A stretch of DNA of 45,680 bases from Catenulispora rubra (GCF_015356825.1 NZ_JAACYW010000064.1:1-45680); one strand, 5' to 3'; positions 16,808 through 25,472 are shown, counted from the first letter of the stretch. The notes: generated by a model not told the origin, from the letters alone. Made by a program: numbers and translations.

Positions 16808-17542
16808 TCAAACTGCTCCGTTCACGGTGGCGGTGGCGGCGGCGACGACAGACACAGTCCGCTTCTCGATGCGCTTCTCCCGCTGGTCCGCCGGCACCGC
16901 GACCACGCGCTGCACGAACACACCCGGCAGGTGGATCTCGTCCGGGTCCAGCTCACCGGGCTCGACCAGCTCCTCGACCTCTGCGACGGTCACCCGGCCG
17001 GCCATCGCCACCACCGGGTTGAAGTTGCGGGCCGAGGAGTGGAAGACGAGGTTGCCGTGGCGGTCCCCCTTCGCGGCGCGGACCAGCGCGAAGTCGGCGG
17101 TGATGGCGCGTTCCAGCAGGTACTCGCGGCCGTCGATAACGCGCGTCTCCTTGCCCTCGGCGACGCTCGTGCCGACGCCGGCCGGCGTGTAGTACCCGGG
17201 GATGCCCAGGCCGCCGGCGCGCAGGCTCTCGGCGAGCGTGCCCTGCGGGAGGAGTTCGACCTCGAGCTCGCCGGCCAGGTACTGGCGCGCGAACTCCTTG
17301 TTCTCGCCGACGTAGGAGCTGGTCATCTTGGTGATGCGGCCGGCGTTCAGCAACAGGCCCAGGCCCCAGTCGTCGACGCCGCAGTTGTTGGAGACCACGG
17401 AGAGCCCGGTCGCGCCCTGGTCGAGCAGAGCCGCTATCAGGGTGCTGGGGATGCCGCAGAGGCCGAAGCCGCCCACGGCGAGCGTGGCGGCCGAGGGGAT
17501 GTCCGCCACCGCGTGCGACGGGGTCGGGGCTGTCTTGTCCAT
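16808..17542 (-). CDS. scoA: 3-oxoacid CoA-transferase subunit A
   Basis: This 244-residue partner of the catalytic B subunit shows the family segment LAVGGFGLCGIPSTLIAALLDQG and the conserved SNNCGVDDWGLGLLL, KMTSSYVGENKEF and GIPGYYTPAGVGT blocks. It makes the CoA- and acid-binding half of the dimer. The 74 bp upstream, after the regulator stop, is AT-richer than average and could hold a secondary promoter. The ATG at 17542 is preceded by only a weak ribosome site. The PcaI subunit of 3-oxoadipate CoA-transferase is a close relative and a less likely alternative. Confidence 0.93.
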   Translation of the reverse strand: MDKTAPTPSHAVADIPSAATLAVGGFGLCGIPSTLIAALLDQGATGLSVVSNNCGVDDWGLGLLLNAGRITKMTSSYVGENKEFARQYLAGELEVELLPQGTLAESLRAGGLGIPGYYTPAGVGTSVAEGKETRVIDGREYLLERAITADFALVRAAKGDRHGNLVFHSSARNFNPVVAMAGRVTVAEVEELVEPGELDPDEIHLPGVFVQRVVAVPADQREKRIEKRTVSVVAAATATVNGAV

Positions 17543-17616
17543 GGGGATGGACGGTAGGAGTGACCTGCGCCCTTTGATATGTCTTCAAGCACTACAAGAT
17601 CACGTACAGCTATGCC

Positions 17617-19578
17617 TCAGAGCCCCATCACGCGCCGGACCTGGAGCGCCAGCTGGATCTCCAGGCTGCGGCCGGGCTCCTGCCAGTCGGGGCCGAGCAG
17701 GCGCGCGGTGCGGTCCAGGCGCTGGGTCACGGTGTTGACGTGGATGTGCAGCGCCTCGCCGGTGCGGCCGAGGCTGCGGCCGCAGGCGAAGTACTGCTCG
17801 ACGGTGCCGAGCAGGTCGGTGCCGCGCTTGGCGTCGTAGTCGACGAGCGGGCCGAGGGCCTTGCGCACCACGGTGCCGGGATCGCCGCCGCCCAGGACGA
17901 GCGCCAGGAAGCCGAGGTCGGAGGAGGCGGCGGCACAGCCGACGCGGCCGAGGGCGTGCAGGGCGCCGAGGCAGCGGACGGCTTCGGCGTGCGCGTCGGC
18001 GTAGGCGGCGACGTCGGACTTCGGACCGCCGGCGCCGACGGTGACCGGATGCGCGAGGCCGCCGCGGAGCGCCGACAGGACGCGCTGCGCCGCGGGAGCG
18101 GGGTCGTCGCCGGGCAGCAGGAGGACGATGCGGCCTTCGTGGGAGCCGGCCAGGCCGCCTTCGGACTTGGCCAGGCGCCCGGCGGCGAAGTGCGCGCGGG
18201 GACGGTCGGCGGGTGCGGCGTCGGCAGCCACGACGATGTGCGGGCGGTCGAGGTCCACGCCGACGCGGCGGGCACGCTCGGCAAGGGTGGAGGTGTGGCG
18301 GACGGGGACGGCGAGGAGGTCGTCCAGGAGATCGCCGCCCAACCGCTCAGCGGCCTCGGCTTCGGAGCGGCGCATCAGGAGATGGAGGGCGACGACGAGC
18401 GCCGCGCGTTCGAGGATGCGCTGATCGACGTCGCTGAAGGATTCGGGGGCGCGGAGGATCAGGGCGCCGAGGGGTTCGGCTGCGGCGGCGACGGCAGAGA
18501 CGACCAGGTCACCGGAGCGGACCGCATGGCCGGTCGCTGCGGACAGAACGATCAGATCGCCGGCGCCGCCGCCACCGCGACCAGCACCAGCACCAGCACC
18601 AGCACCAGCACCAGCACCAGCTCGAACGCTGACACCAGCATCATCGAGCCCGGACACATCTCCAGCAGTCGCCGTCACCACCCCATCCGCGTCGACCACC
18701 ACCAACCCTCCGCCGACAGCCTCCGCCACCGCCGCCGCGATCCCCTCCACATCCCCGCCGCGCAGCACCAAATCCGCCAGCTTGTCGTGCACCGCGGCGG
18801 CGCGCTCCACCGACTCGCTGTGTGCGCGCACCAGCTCGTTCGCCGAGCGCAGCTCGCTCAGGGCATCGCGGGTGGCCTGCAGCAGGCGCGCGTTGTCGAT
18901 GGCGACCGCGGCATGTGCCGCGAGGGAACTCAGCAGCGTGATCTCGTGGCGCGCGAAGGGCCGGGCCGAGCGGTTCGCCGCGAACAGGACGCCGATCACC
19001 CGGCTGCCCAGCACCAGCGGGACGCCGAGGATGGCGGTCAGCCCCTCCTCGCCGACGCCTTCGTCGATCTCGTTCGTGTGGCGGAAGCGGCTGTCGCGCG
19101 GGTAGTCGGAGGTGACGTACGGCTTCGCCGTCTGCGCCACCAGACCGCCGAGGCCGGCGCCCATCGGCAGGCGCAGGGACTGGAAGCGGGCTGAGACCGA
19201 GCCGTGGGTCACGCGCATGTATGTGTCGCCGCGGTCCGGGTCGTCGAGGGTCAGGTAGGTGACGTCGGCGCCGATCAGCGTGTGTGCGCGGGTGACGATC
19301 GCCTTCAGGACCGCGTCGAGGTCACGCAGTGCGGCCAGGTCGCCGGCGGTCTCGAAGAGCGCGACCAGCTCCGCCTCGCGACGGCGCGAACGCGCCAGCG
19401 TGGCACGGACTTCCAACGCCACCCGTTTGGCCGCCTCCAGCTCCGCCAGCTCCTCGGCGCCCGCGCCGGCCACGCGGGCGGCGACCACCGGGCCGTCGTA
19501 CTCGATGGCGGCGGCGTCGCGGGCCAGCAGGTCGAGGAACACCGAGGGGGTGGCGAGCGCGGACATGGCGCCCAGCAT
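17617..19578 (-). CDS. GAF-domain PucR-family transcriptional regulator
   Basis: This protein of about 653 residues is a ligand-sensing activator or repressor. An N-terminal coiled segment leads into a GAF domain (about residues 80-230, with GAGLGGLVAQTAKPYVTSDYPRD). A second sensor-like region follows, then a GGDEF-like PucR middle domain and the C-terminal PucR helix-turn-helix (GRTGEALHIHVNTVTQRLDR). Seven tandem Ala-Gly pairs (about residues 320-333) are encoded by a hexanucleotide repeat. I chose ATG 19578 (GAGG, eight bases of spacing) so that it follows the dehydrogenase stop; an earlier ATG at 19611 would overlap that gene. It lies inside the operon between dehydrogenase and CoA-transferase, so it probably controls the set. 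Confidence 0.85.
   Translation of the reverse strand: MLGAMSALATPSVFLDLLARDAAAIEYDGPVVAARVAGAGAEELAELEAAKRVALEVRATLARSRRREAELVALFETAGDLAALRDLDAVLKAIVTRAHTLIGADVTYLTLDDPDRGDTYMRVTHGSVSARFQSLRLPMGAGLGGLVAQTAKPYVTSDYPRDSRFRHTNEIDEGVGEEGLTAILGVPLVLGSRVIGVLFAANRSARPFARHEITLLSSLAAHAAVAIDNARLLQATRDALSELRSANELVRAHSESVERAAAVHDKLADLVLRGGDVEGIAAAVAEAVGGGLVVVDADGVVTATAGDVSGLDDAGVSVRAGAGAGAGAGAGAGRGGGGAGDLIVLSAATGHAVRSGDLVVSAVAAAAEPLGALILRAPESFSDVDQRILERAALVVALHLLMRRSEAEAAERLGGDLLDDLLAVPVRHTSTLAERARRVGVDLDRPHIVVAADAAPADRPRAHFAAGRLAKSEGGLAGSHEGRIVLLLPGDDPAPAAQRVLSALRGGLAHPVTVGAGGPKSDVAAYADAHAEAVRCLGALHALGRVGCAAASSDLGFLALVLGGGDPGTVVRKALGPLVDYDAKRGTDLLGTVEQYFACGRSLGRTGEALHIHVNTVTQRLDRTARLLGPDWQEPGRSLEIQLALQVRRVMGL
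18580..18621. repeat. Hexanucleotide repeat, seven copies of ACCAGC
   Basis: Seven perfect copies of ACCAGC run in tandem within the regulator gene and encode (Ala-Gly)7 on the minus strand. The repeat length is a multiple of three, so copy-number change would alter the linker without shifting frame. Confidence 0.95.
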
Positions 19579-19588
19579 CACGCGCGCC

Positions 19589-20410
19589 TCACCGCGCTGT
19601 CCATCCGCCATCCATGGCCAACGAGGCGCCGGAGACCGAGGCGGCAGCCGGTGAGCACAGGTAGGCCACGAGCTCGGCCACCTCGGCTGGCTCGATCAGC
19701 CGCTTGACCGCCGAACGCTCCAGCATGATCTTGGCGATCACCTCGTCCTCGGGGATACCGTGGGCGGCGGCCTGGTCGGCGATCTGGTTCTCGACCAGCG
19801 GGGTGCGGACGTAGGCCGGGTTCACGCAGTTCGAGGTGACGCCGTACGGTGCGCCCTCCAGCGCCGCGACCTTCGACAGCCCCTCCAGACCGTGCTTCGC
19901 CGTGACGTAGGCGGCCTTGAACTCCGAGGCCCGCAGACCGTGCGCCGAGGAGATGTTCACGACCCGGCCCCAGCCGCGCTCGTACATGTGCGGCAGCGAC
20001 TCGCGGATCAGGCGGAACGGCGCCTCCAGCATCAGCCGCAGGATCAGCGAGAAGCGCTCGACCGGGAACTCGTGAAGCGGCGCCACGTGCTGCAACCCTG
20101 CGTTGTTCACCAGCACGTCCACGCCGCCGACCCGGTGCGGCAGCGCCGAGGCCTGGTCCAGGTCGCTCAGGTCGGCGACCAGCGCCACCCCGCCGATCCG
20201 CTCGGCGGCGGCGTGCGCGCCGTCGGCGCTGATGTCGGCCACCACCACCTTGGCCCCGGCCGCGGCCAGCCGCTCGGCGCAGGCCAGGCCGATGCCGCCG
20301 GCCGCACCGGTGACCAGCGCGGTACGGCCGGACAGGTCCAGGGGGGCCGGGGCGGCGGCGGAGGCTGCGGAGGCGGCAGACGTGGCAGCAGCGTCCATAG
20401 AAGGCGTCAT
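19589..20410 (-). CDS. bdhA: 3-hydroxybutyrate dehydrogenase (SDR)
   Basis: This 273-residue short-chain dehydrogenase should interconvert 3-hydroxybutyrate and acetoacetate with NAD. The cofactor loop is TGAAGGIG (34-41), NNAG is at 102-105, and the catalytic Ser155, Tyr168 and Lys172 are present. Substrate-pocket residues known in Pseudomonas-type enzymes are all visible: Gln107 in AGLQHV, His157 in SSAHGL, Lys165 in EFKAAY, and the glutamine in TPLVENQI. This makes the assignment much firmer than a generic SDR call. An Ala-rich N-terminal extension of about 22 residues precedes the core. It appears to be the first gene of the nine-gene operon that continues to 11338. Confidence 0.92.
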   Translation of the reverse strand: MTPSMDAAATSAASAASAAAPAPLDLSGRTALVTGAAGGIGLACAERLAAAGAKVVVADISADGAHAAAERIGGVALVADLSDLDQASALPHRVGGVDVLVNNAGLQHVAPLHEFPVERFSLILRLMLEAPFRLIRESLPHMYERGWGRVVNISSAHGLRASEFKAAYVTAKHGLEGLSKVAALEGAPYGVTSNCVNPAYVRTPLVENQIADQAAAHGIPEDEVIAKIMLERSAVKRLIEPAEVAELVAYLCSPAAASVSGASLAMDGGWTAR

Positions 20411-20425
20411 ACCCGATCACGCTAG

Positions 20426-20435
20426 AGAGCGCTCT
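20426..20435. promoter_or_regulatory. Palindrome AGAGCGCTCT ahead of the ketone-body operon
   Basis: A perfect 10-bp palindrome lies 16 bp upstream of the dehydrogenase start. It could be part of an operator for the PucR regulator inside the operon. The evidence is only position and symmetry. Confidence 0.3.
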
Positions 20436-20477
20436 TCACGCTTCCCATGTCGGCCGACGCCACATACCCGGCTCGGC

Positions 20478-20840
20478 TCATGGCTGCCCCAGCCATGACG
20501 CCGGATCGTACGGCGGCTCCCCGGCCTGGCCGGTGTCGAAGTGCGCGATCTTGCCGTCCACGACCTCGAAGTGCCAGCGGGTGTTCATACCGCCCCACTG
20601 CTCGTTCGTGTATTCCGCGATCAGGTCGCGGCCGTCCGGGGATTGCACGATCACGTCCATCCGGCCGTGCGTGTCGTAGACCTCGCGCTGGAGCCAGTCC
20701 CCCAGCAGGCGCGGCGTGCCGTCGTCGGTCATCGTCGCGTTCCCGGTCATGGCGGCCCGCACGGCCGCCGGGTCGTTGGCGTTGAGCGCGTCGACGAACG
20801 TGCGCACCGCCGGGTCCACCAGCTCCGAGGTCGGCATCAT
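20478..20840 (-). CDS. SnoaL/NTF2-like small protein
   Basis: This protein of about 120 residues begins MMPTSELVDPAVRTFVDALNANDPAAVRAAM, the alpha-helical start of the NTF2/SnoaL cone fold, and ends with strands such as NTRWHFEVVDGKIAHFDTGQ. Members are small enzymes (isomerases, cyclases, dehydratases) or ligand-binding proteins; nothing here fixes the reaction. A longer start at 20888 is possible, but it adds an atypical basic stretch. It lies 96 bp downstream of the DeoR gene on the same strand and may be its last co-transcribed partner. Confidence 0.7.
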   Translation of the reverse strand: MMPTSELVDPAVRTFVDALNANDPAAVRAAMTGNATMTDDGTPRLLGDWLQREVYDTHGRMDVIVQSPDGRDLIAEYTNEQWGGMNTRWHFEVVDGKIAHFDTGQAGEPPYDPASWLGQP

Positions 20841-20936
20841 GAGGCGATGATCGGATGCCCCGGTGCCGCGCGCAACCCGGACCGCCATAAGTCGCCTTGC
20901 CGGCGCTCTCGTGGATCCCGAGCTTGAGGCGCCTGG

Positions 20937-21740
20937 CTAGTCTTCCTCCTCGTCCGGCACGGCCCCTTCGACCGGGACGACGATCAACTCCCCCACCGAC
21001 TCGCGCAGCACCTGCCGCGCGCCCGAGCGCAGGCCGTCGTCGCTGACCAGCACCGAGGCGTCGTGCAGAGCGGCGATCTCGGACAGCCCGACCACGCCCC
21101 ACTTCGTGTGGTCGGCCAGCACGACCAGCCGCCGCGCCGTGGAGACCAGCATCCGGTTGGTCTCGGCCTCCATCAGGTTCGGGCTGGTGAACCCGGCCTC
21201 GGCGTCGATGCCGTGCACCCCGATGAACACGCAGTCCAGGTGCAGGCGGCGGATCGCCTGGATCGCCACCGGCCCGACCAGCGCGTCGGAGATGGTGCGC
21301 ACGCCGCCGGTGAGGATCACCGTCTGCGGCGGGCCGGGCAGCGCGTGGAGCAGGTCGGCCACCGGCGGCGAGTTGGTCACCACGGTCAGGTCCGGGACCC
21401 GGGCCAGTTGTTGCGCGAACGCGTACGTGGTCGACCCCGCCGACACGCCGATCGCGGTCCCGGGGCGCACCAGATCCGCGGCGGCCCGCGCGATCGCCTC
21501 CTTGGCCCGCCGCTGCCGGGCCGCCTTCACGCTGAACGCCGGCTCGTCGGTCGAACTGCCGCCGCGCGCCGTGGCGCCGCCGTGCACCTTGGTGACCAGG
21601 CCCTGTTCGGCCAGCGAGTCCAGGTCCCGGCGCACCGTCATGTCGGACACGCGCAACGCCGAGACCAGCTCCGTGACCCGCACGGCACCGCGCTGCCGGA
21701 CTTCCTGGAGGATCCACGCCTGCCGCTGCGCTGCCAGCAT
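20937..21740 (-). CDS. DeoR-family transcriptional regulator
   Basis: This 267-residue sugar-responsive regulator has the DeoR N-terminal helix-turn-helix (RQAWILQEVRQRGAVRVTELVSALRVSDMTVRRDLDSLAEQGLVTKVHGGA) and a C-terminal phosphosugar-isomerase-like sensor domain with GVSAGSTTYAFAQQL, VVTNSPPVADLL and LTGGV. These proteins normally repress a sugar uptake or catabolic operon until a phosphorylated sugar binds. The importer genes end 66 bp upstream on the same strand, so it probably regulates the operon it sits in. Candidate binding sites with TGTTC/GAACA elements lie upstream of the binding-protein gene. The C-terminus is acidic. Confidence 0.92.
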   Translation of the reverse strand: MLAAQRQAWILQEVRQRGAVRVTELVSALRVSDMTVRRDLDSLAEQGLVTKVHGGATARGGSSTDEPAFSVKAARQRRAKEAIARAAADLVRPGTAIGVSAGSTTYAFAQQLARVPDLTVVTNSPPVADLLHALPGPPQTVILTGGVRTISDALVGPVAIQAIRRLHLDCVFIGVHGIDAEAGFTSPNLMEAETNRMLVSTARRLVVLADHTKWGVVGLSEIAALHDASVLVSDDGLRSGARQVLRESVGELIVVPVEGAVPDEEED

Positions 21741-21806
21741 CCGCCGTCCCGCCCCTCGTGTCGCCCGCCCGCTGCGGGGTGTCGCGATGTCGATCTCCCG
21801 CCGGAC

Positions 21807-22721
21807 TCAGCCCTTGCTGCTCCCCAGGGCCAGCCCGGCGATGAACTGCTTCTGCAACAGCACGTACACGACCAGGGTCGGAATCGCCGCGATCATCGCG
21901 GCCGCGGCGATCAGGTTCTGGTTGCTCACGAACTGGCCCTGCAGGTTGGCCAGCGCGGAGGTGACGGGCCGCTTGTCGCCCGACGACATCAGGGTGATGG
22001 CCCAGAAGAAGTCGTTGTAGATCCAGGTCGTCAACAGCGTCGCGAGGGCCGCCAGCGCCGGGCGGCACAGCGGGACCGTCAGCTTCCTGAACCGGGTCCA
22101 CAGCCCCGCTCCGTCGACCAGCGCGGCCTCGTACATCTCGTCGGGGATCGACTTCATGTAGTTGCTCAGCACGAAGGTGCAGAAGCCGAGTTGGAAGGCG
22201 ACGTTGATGACGATCAGGCCGGTGATCGAGTTGTACAGCAGCCCGCTGCCGGCCAGGAAGGTCGGCAGGTGGATCTGCAGGAAGAGCCGGTACAGCGGGG
22301 TGATGATGACCTGCTGGGGCAGCAGGTTCCCGGCCGTGAACACGATCAGCAGGGTCACGTTGATCTTGACGTTCACCCGGGTGAGGACGAACGCGAGACC
22401 GGAGGCGAGCGCCAGGACGATGATCACCGAGGGCACGGTGATCAGCACCGAGTTCCAGAAGTAGTGCAGCATGTCCGACTGGCTCCACGCGTCGCTGAAG
22501 TTCTTCAGCGTCAGGTGGTGCGGCATCGACACGTAGCCGTACTTCTGGGTCTCCGAATACGGGCGGAGCGCCACGTAGAGCGCGAAGCCGATCGGCAGCA
22601 GCCACAACACGCACGCGCTGATCAGGAACGCCTGCGAGGCCAGCTGTCCCCAGCGCGGCGACTTCCGGCGGCCGCCGGCCGAGGCGCGCGGCGTCGTCCT
22701 GTGAATGGTCTGTGCAGTCAT
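21807..22721 (-). CDS. Carbohydrate ABC transporter permease, MalG-like
   Basis: This 304-residue permease of the second sugar importer has a basic tail then six membrane segments, the first FLISACVLWLLPIGFALYVAL. The EAA loop reads MYEAALVDGAGLWTRFRKLTVPLCRPA, and the protein ends with the MalG-type FIAGLALGSSKG. The start codon overlaps the upstream permease stop by four bases (ATGA). As in the first cluster, no ATPase gene accompanies it. Confidence 0.93.
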   Translation of the reverse strand: MTAQTIHRTTPRASAGGRRKSPRWGQLASQAFLISACVLWLLPIGFALYVALRPYSETQKYGYVSMPHHLTLKNFSDAWSQSDMLHYFWNSVLITVPSVIIVLALASGLAFVLTRVNVKINVTLLIVFTAGNLLPQQVIITPLYRLFLQIHLPTFLAGSGLLYNSITGLIVINVAFQLGFCTFVLSNYMKSIPDEMYEAALVDGAGLWTRFRKLTVPLCRPALAALATLLTTWIYNDFFWAITLMSSGDKRPVTSALANLQGQFVSNQNLIAAAAMIAAIPTLVVYVLLQKQFIAGLALGSSKG

Positions 22722-23722
22722 CGGGCGCCCTTGGGTTGGCTCTCGCGGCGGAACGTCAAGTACAGGAACGTACAGATCGGCACGAGGGAGATGACCAGCA
22801 GAACCACGCCGAGCGCCGACCCGAAGCCGACTCGCTGGGTCTCCCCGACGATGTTGGAGGTGACCAGGACCGACAACAACTCCAGGCCGTTGATGCCCTT
22901 GTTGGTGATGTAGACCAGGTCGAAGGCACGCAGTGACTCGATGACGGTCACCACCATGACGACGATGTTGATGGGCCGCATCACCGGGAAGACCACTTTC
23001 CAGAAGGTCTGCCAGGCGTTGGTGCCGTCCATGACGGCTGCCTCGCGCAGCTGCGGGTCCACCGCCTTGAGGCCGGCCAGATAGAGCACCATCACGTACC
23101 CGGCCTGCCGCCAGCTGGCCTCGACGAGCACCGACCACAGGTTCAGCTTCGGATTGCCGAGCCAGTCGATGGCGTTGCCGTTGTGGTTGTGCCCGATGAC
23201 GGTGTTGATGAGGCCGTAGTTCTGGGAGTACATGAACTCCCAGATGATGCCGACCAGCGCCAGCGACAGCATCACCGGCAGGAACAGGATGCTCTGGTAC
23301 ATCCGGCTGCCCTTGATGCCGCGGTCGATGAGGACGGCGAAGAGCATGCCGAGCGGGGTCGCGAAGAACACGAACACCGCCAGCCAGATCAGGTTGTGCC
23401 GCACGGCCGGCCAGAACTCGGGGTAGATCGTGGCGGCCTGGTGGTAGTTCTGGATGCCGTACAGGCATCCGTTGTTCAGGATCGAGGGGACGTTCGGCTG
23501 GCAGGTCTTCGTGGACAGACCGCCCACGCCGTTCCATTTGGTGAACGACAGACCGACCGTGCCCAGCGCCGGGCCCCAGATGAACGCGAGGTCGATGAGG
23601 ATGGGCAGGCCCAGCAGGACGGCCACCACGGCCTTGTCCCGGCCGCTGAGCCTCCCCACCCGGCGACGGCGGGGCGCACGGGGCGCCCCGGCCGTCACCG
23701 GGTCGAGTTCGTGATCGGTCAT
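22718..23722 (-). CDS. Carbohydrate ABC transporter permease, MalF-like
   Basis: This 334-residue permease begins with a cytoplasmic tail rich in arginine, then the first membrane segment AVVAVLLGLPILIDLAFIWG. The EAA loop is LREAAVMDGTNAWQTFWKVVFPVMRP. The first extracytoplasmic loop carries two cysteines (Cys74 and Cys86, in TKTCQPN and NNGCLYG) that could form a disulfide. Its start overlaps the binding-protein stop by four bases. It forms the channel with the permease at 21807. Confidence 0.93.
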   Translation of the reverse strand: MTDHELDPVTAGAPRAPRRRRVGRLSGRDKAVVAVLLGLPILIDLAFIWGPALGTVGLSFTKWNGVGGLSTKTCQPNVPSILNNGCLYGIQNYHQAATIYPEFWPAVRHNLIWLAVFVFFATPLGMLFAVLIDRGIKGSRMYQSILFLPVMLSLALVGIIWEFMYSQNYGLINTVIGHNHNGNAIDWLGNPKLNLWSVLVEASWRQAGYVMVLYLAGLKAVDPQLREAAVMDGTNAWQTFWKVVFPVMRPINIVVMVVTVIESLRAFDLVYITNKGINGLELLSVLVTSNIVGETQRVGFGSALGVVLLVISLVPICTFLYLTFRRESQPKGAR

Positions 23723-25062
23723 GACGTGTAGATCGTCTTCGCCTGCTGCTCGGCACTGCTCTGCAGACTGGTGATGTTGCCGGCGCTCGGGTCGTCGATG
23801 AACTTCTGGATGATCGAGATCATCGCGGTGGCCATCGCCGGGTCGGCGTCGCGGTCCATGAACTGCGCCACGGCCTTGCAGCCGGAGATCGCCGTGACCG
23901 ACTTCTTCTGGATGGCGTCGTACGACGGCGCCTGCAGCCCGGTGGCGACGCCCACGTCCCACTGGTCGGTCTTCAGGAACGTCGACTCGGCGGCGGCGGT
24001 GCCTATGTACTCCAGGATCGCCTTGGCGCCGGCCGGGTTCTTCGCCTTCTTGCTGATCATGAAGCCGTCGGTCGGGGCGTCCATGTAGTCCTGGCCGTAC
24101 GTCGGGTTGATCGCCGGGTACGGGAAGAAGTCCAGGTCGTCCAGGTTCGCGTTGTCGGTGACGTACTGCGCGGCGACCTGGTTGGTGCCCTGGAACATCA
24201 TGCCGGCCTGCTTCTGCTCCAGCGTCTTGGCCGCGTCCTGCCAGATGCGGCCGTTGGCGCCGGTCTGCATGTACGGCATCAGCTCGGCCCACTTGTCGAA
24301 CACCGCGGTGACCCCGGGGTCGGTCCACGGCACCTGGTGCTTCATCAGCTTCTGGTGGTATTCGTACCCGTTGATCCGCATGTTGAGGATGTCGAAGGTC
24401 CCCAGCGCGGGCCAGCCGTCCTTGTCGGCGAAGGCGAGCGGGACGATGCCGTCGGCCTTCATCTTCTTGCACAGCGCGATGAAGTCGTCCCAGGTGGTCG
24501 GGACGGTGTAGCCCTTCGCGGCGAAGTGGCTCTTGTTGTAGAAGACCACCCACGGGTAGTTGTAGATCGGCACGAAGTACTGGTGGCCGTCCAGGCCCGT
24601 GCACAGCGTCTTCACCGAGGCGCTGAAGTTGCCGCCGATCTTCGCCCAGACGTCGTCCAGGGGCAGCGCCAGTCCCTGCGCCGCGAAGTACTGCATGCGG
24701 TAGCCGGCGAACCAGGTGAACAGGTCGTCCGGGGTGCCCTGCAGGTAGCTGGTGATGTTCGTCTGGAACGTGTTGTGGTCGACCGTGTTGATGGTCACCT
24801 TCGGGCCGCCGGCCGCGGTGGCCGCCGCGCACAGCGCCGCGAACGCAGCCTTGGGGCTGGCGTCGGAATAGTTGGATCCGAACGTCACCGGGGAGGTGAC
24901 CGAGCCGGCGTTGCCGCCCGAGGAGCCGGAGCTCTTACTCGAGGAACAGGCAGCCAGCGCGCCCGGCACCGTCGCGAACGCCGCAGCCGCGCCCATCCCC
25001 TTGAGCAGGCCTCGCCGTGCGAGGGGCCGTTCGAAGTTTTGGGGAATCCGAGGGGAAGTCAT
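23719..25062 (-). CDS. Sugar ABC transporter substrate-binding lipoprotein
   Basis: This 447-residue solute-binding protein has a twin-arginine-like signal (ARRGLLKG at about 15-22) followed by a hydrophobic core and a lipobox Cys39 (ALAAC), so it is probably a Tat-exported lipoprotein. After a Ser/Gly linker the mature part opens VTFGSNYSDASPKAAFAALCAAA, with DDLFTWFAGYRMQYFAAQGLALPLDDVW and WVVFYNKSHFAAKGY typical of the sugar-binding family. I chose ATG 25062, preceded by GGGAG with suitable spacing. It leads the importer operon. A possible promoter is TTGACA (25156-25151), 17 bp, TGTGAT (25133-25128). Confidence 0.92.
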   Translation of the reverse strand: MTSPRIPQNFERPLARRGLLKGMGAAAAFATVPGALAACSSSKSSGSSGGNAGSVTSPVTFGSNYSDASPKAAFAALCAAATAAGGPKVTINTVDHNTFQTNITSYLQGTPDDLFTWFAGYRMQYFAAQGLALPLDDVWAKIGGNFSASVKTLCTGLDGHQYFVPIYNYPWVVFYNKSHFAAKGYTVPTTWDDFIALCKKMKADGIVPLAFADKDGWPALGTFDILNMRINGYEYHQKLMKHQVPWTDPGVTAVFDKWAELMPYMQTGANGRIWQDAAKTLEQKQAGMMFQGTNQVAAQYVTDNANLDDLDFFPYPAINPTYGQDYMDAPTDGFMISKKAKNPAGAKAILEYIGTAAAESTFLKTDQWDVGVATGLQAPSYDAIQKKSVTAISGCKAVAQFMDRDADPAMATAMISIIQKFIDDPSAGNITSLQSSAEQQAKTIYTS

Positions 25063-25472
25063 GTGGAAGGTCTCCCTGCCGAGTGAGAATGCCACCAGGA
25101 TCGAACATGAACGAACAGGTGTCGCACATCACACTCGGCTGAACGGGTACTGTCAAGATCCCGTAACACTCCGGAAGCCATCCGTTACCCAGTTGCAACC
25201 GGAGCCAGGCGGGTCTTTGGAGCATGTTCATGGCCGAACATGTCCGGAACTGTTGGGTTCTCGGGCGTCGCGGCTGGTCGCAGGCCCCTGGGTCGCCCCG
25301 CACCGCGCCGGAGGTGCGCCACCGCAGCTCGGGAAGGTCCACAGCCGAGCCGGGCCGGGCGCACGAAGTCACTCGACGCCCCTGGCCACGGGGTATGGCG
25401 CGGCCTGTTGGAAGCTGTTAACAATTTTGATTTCTGTTGACATCGAACAGCAAGTTCCGGGTCGTCGACAGT
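25063..25472. promoter_or_regulatory. Control region of the second sugar importer
   Basis: These 410 bp hold no convincing gene. They carry a likely minus-strand promoter (TTGACA at 25156-25151, TGTGAT at 25133-25128). A direct repeat TGTTCG-N4-TGTTCG (minus strand, 25117-25102) has a period of exactly 10 bp just downstream of the -10. A dyad CATGTTC-N6-GAACATG lies at 25223-25242. The TGTTC half-site is common to both, so they are probably sites for one regulator, most likely the DeoR protein. An AT-rich stretch at 25417-25445 has no clear partner gene. Confidence 0.5.

Noticed and set aside
25437..25442. TTGACA on the plus strand as a promoter
   Set aside because: No acceptable -10 lies 16-19 bp downstream and no plus-strand gene follows.
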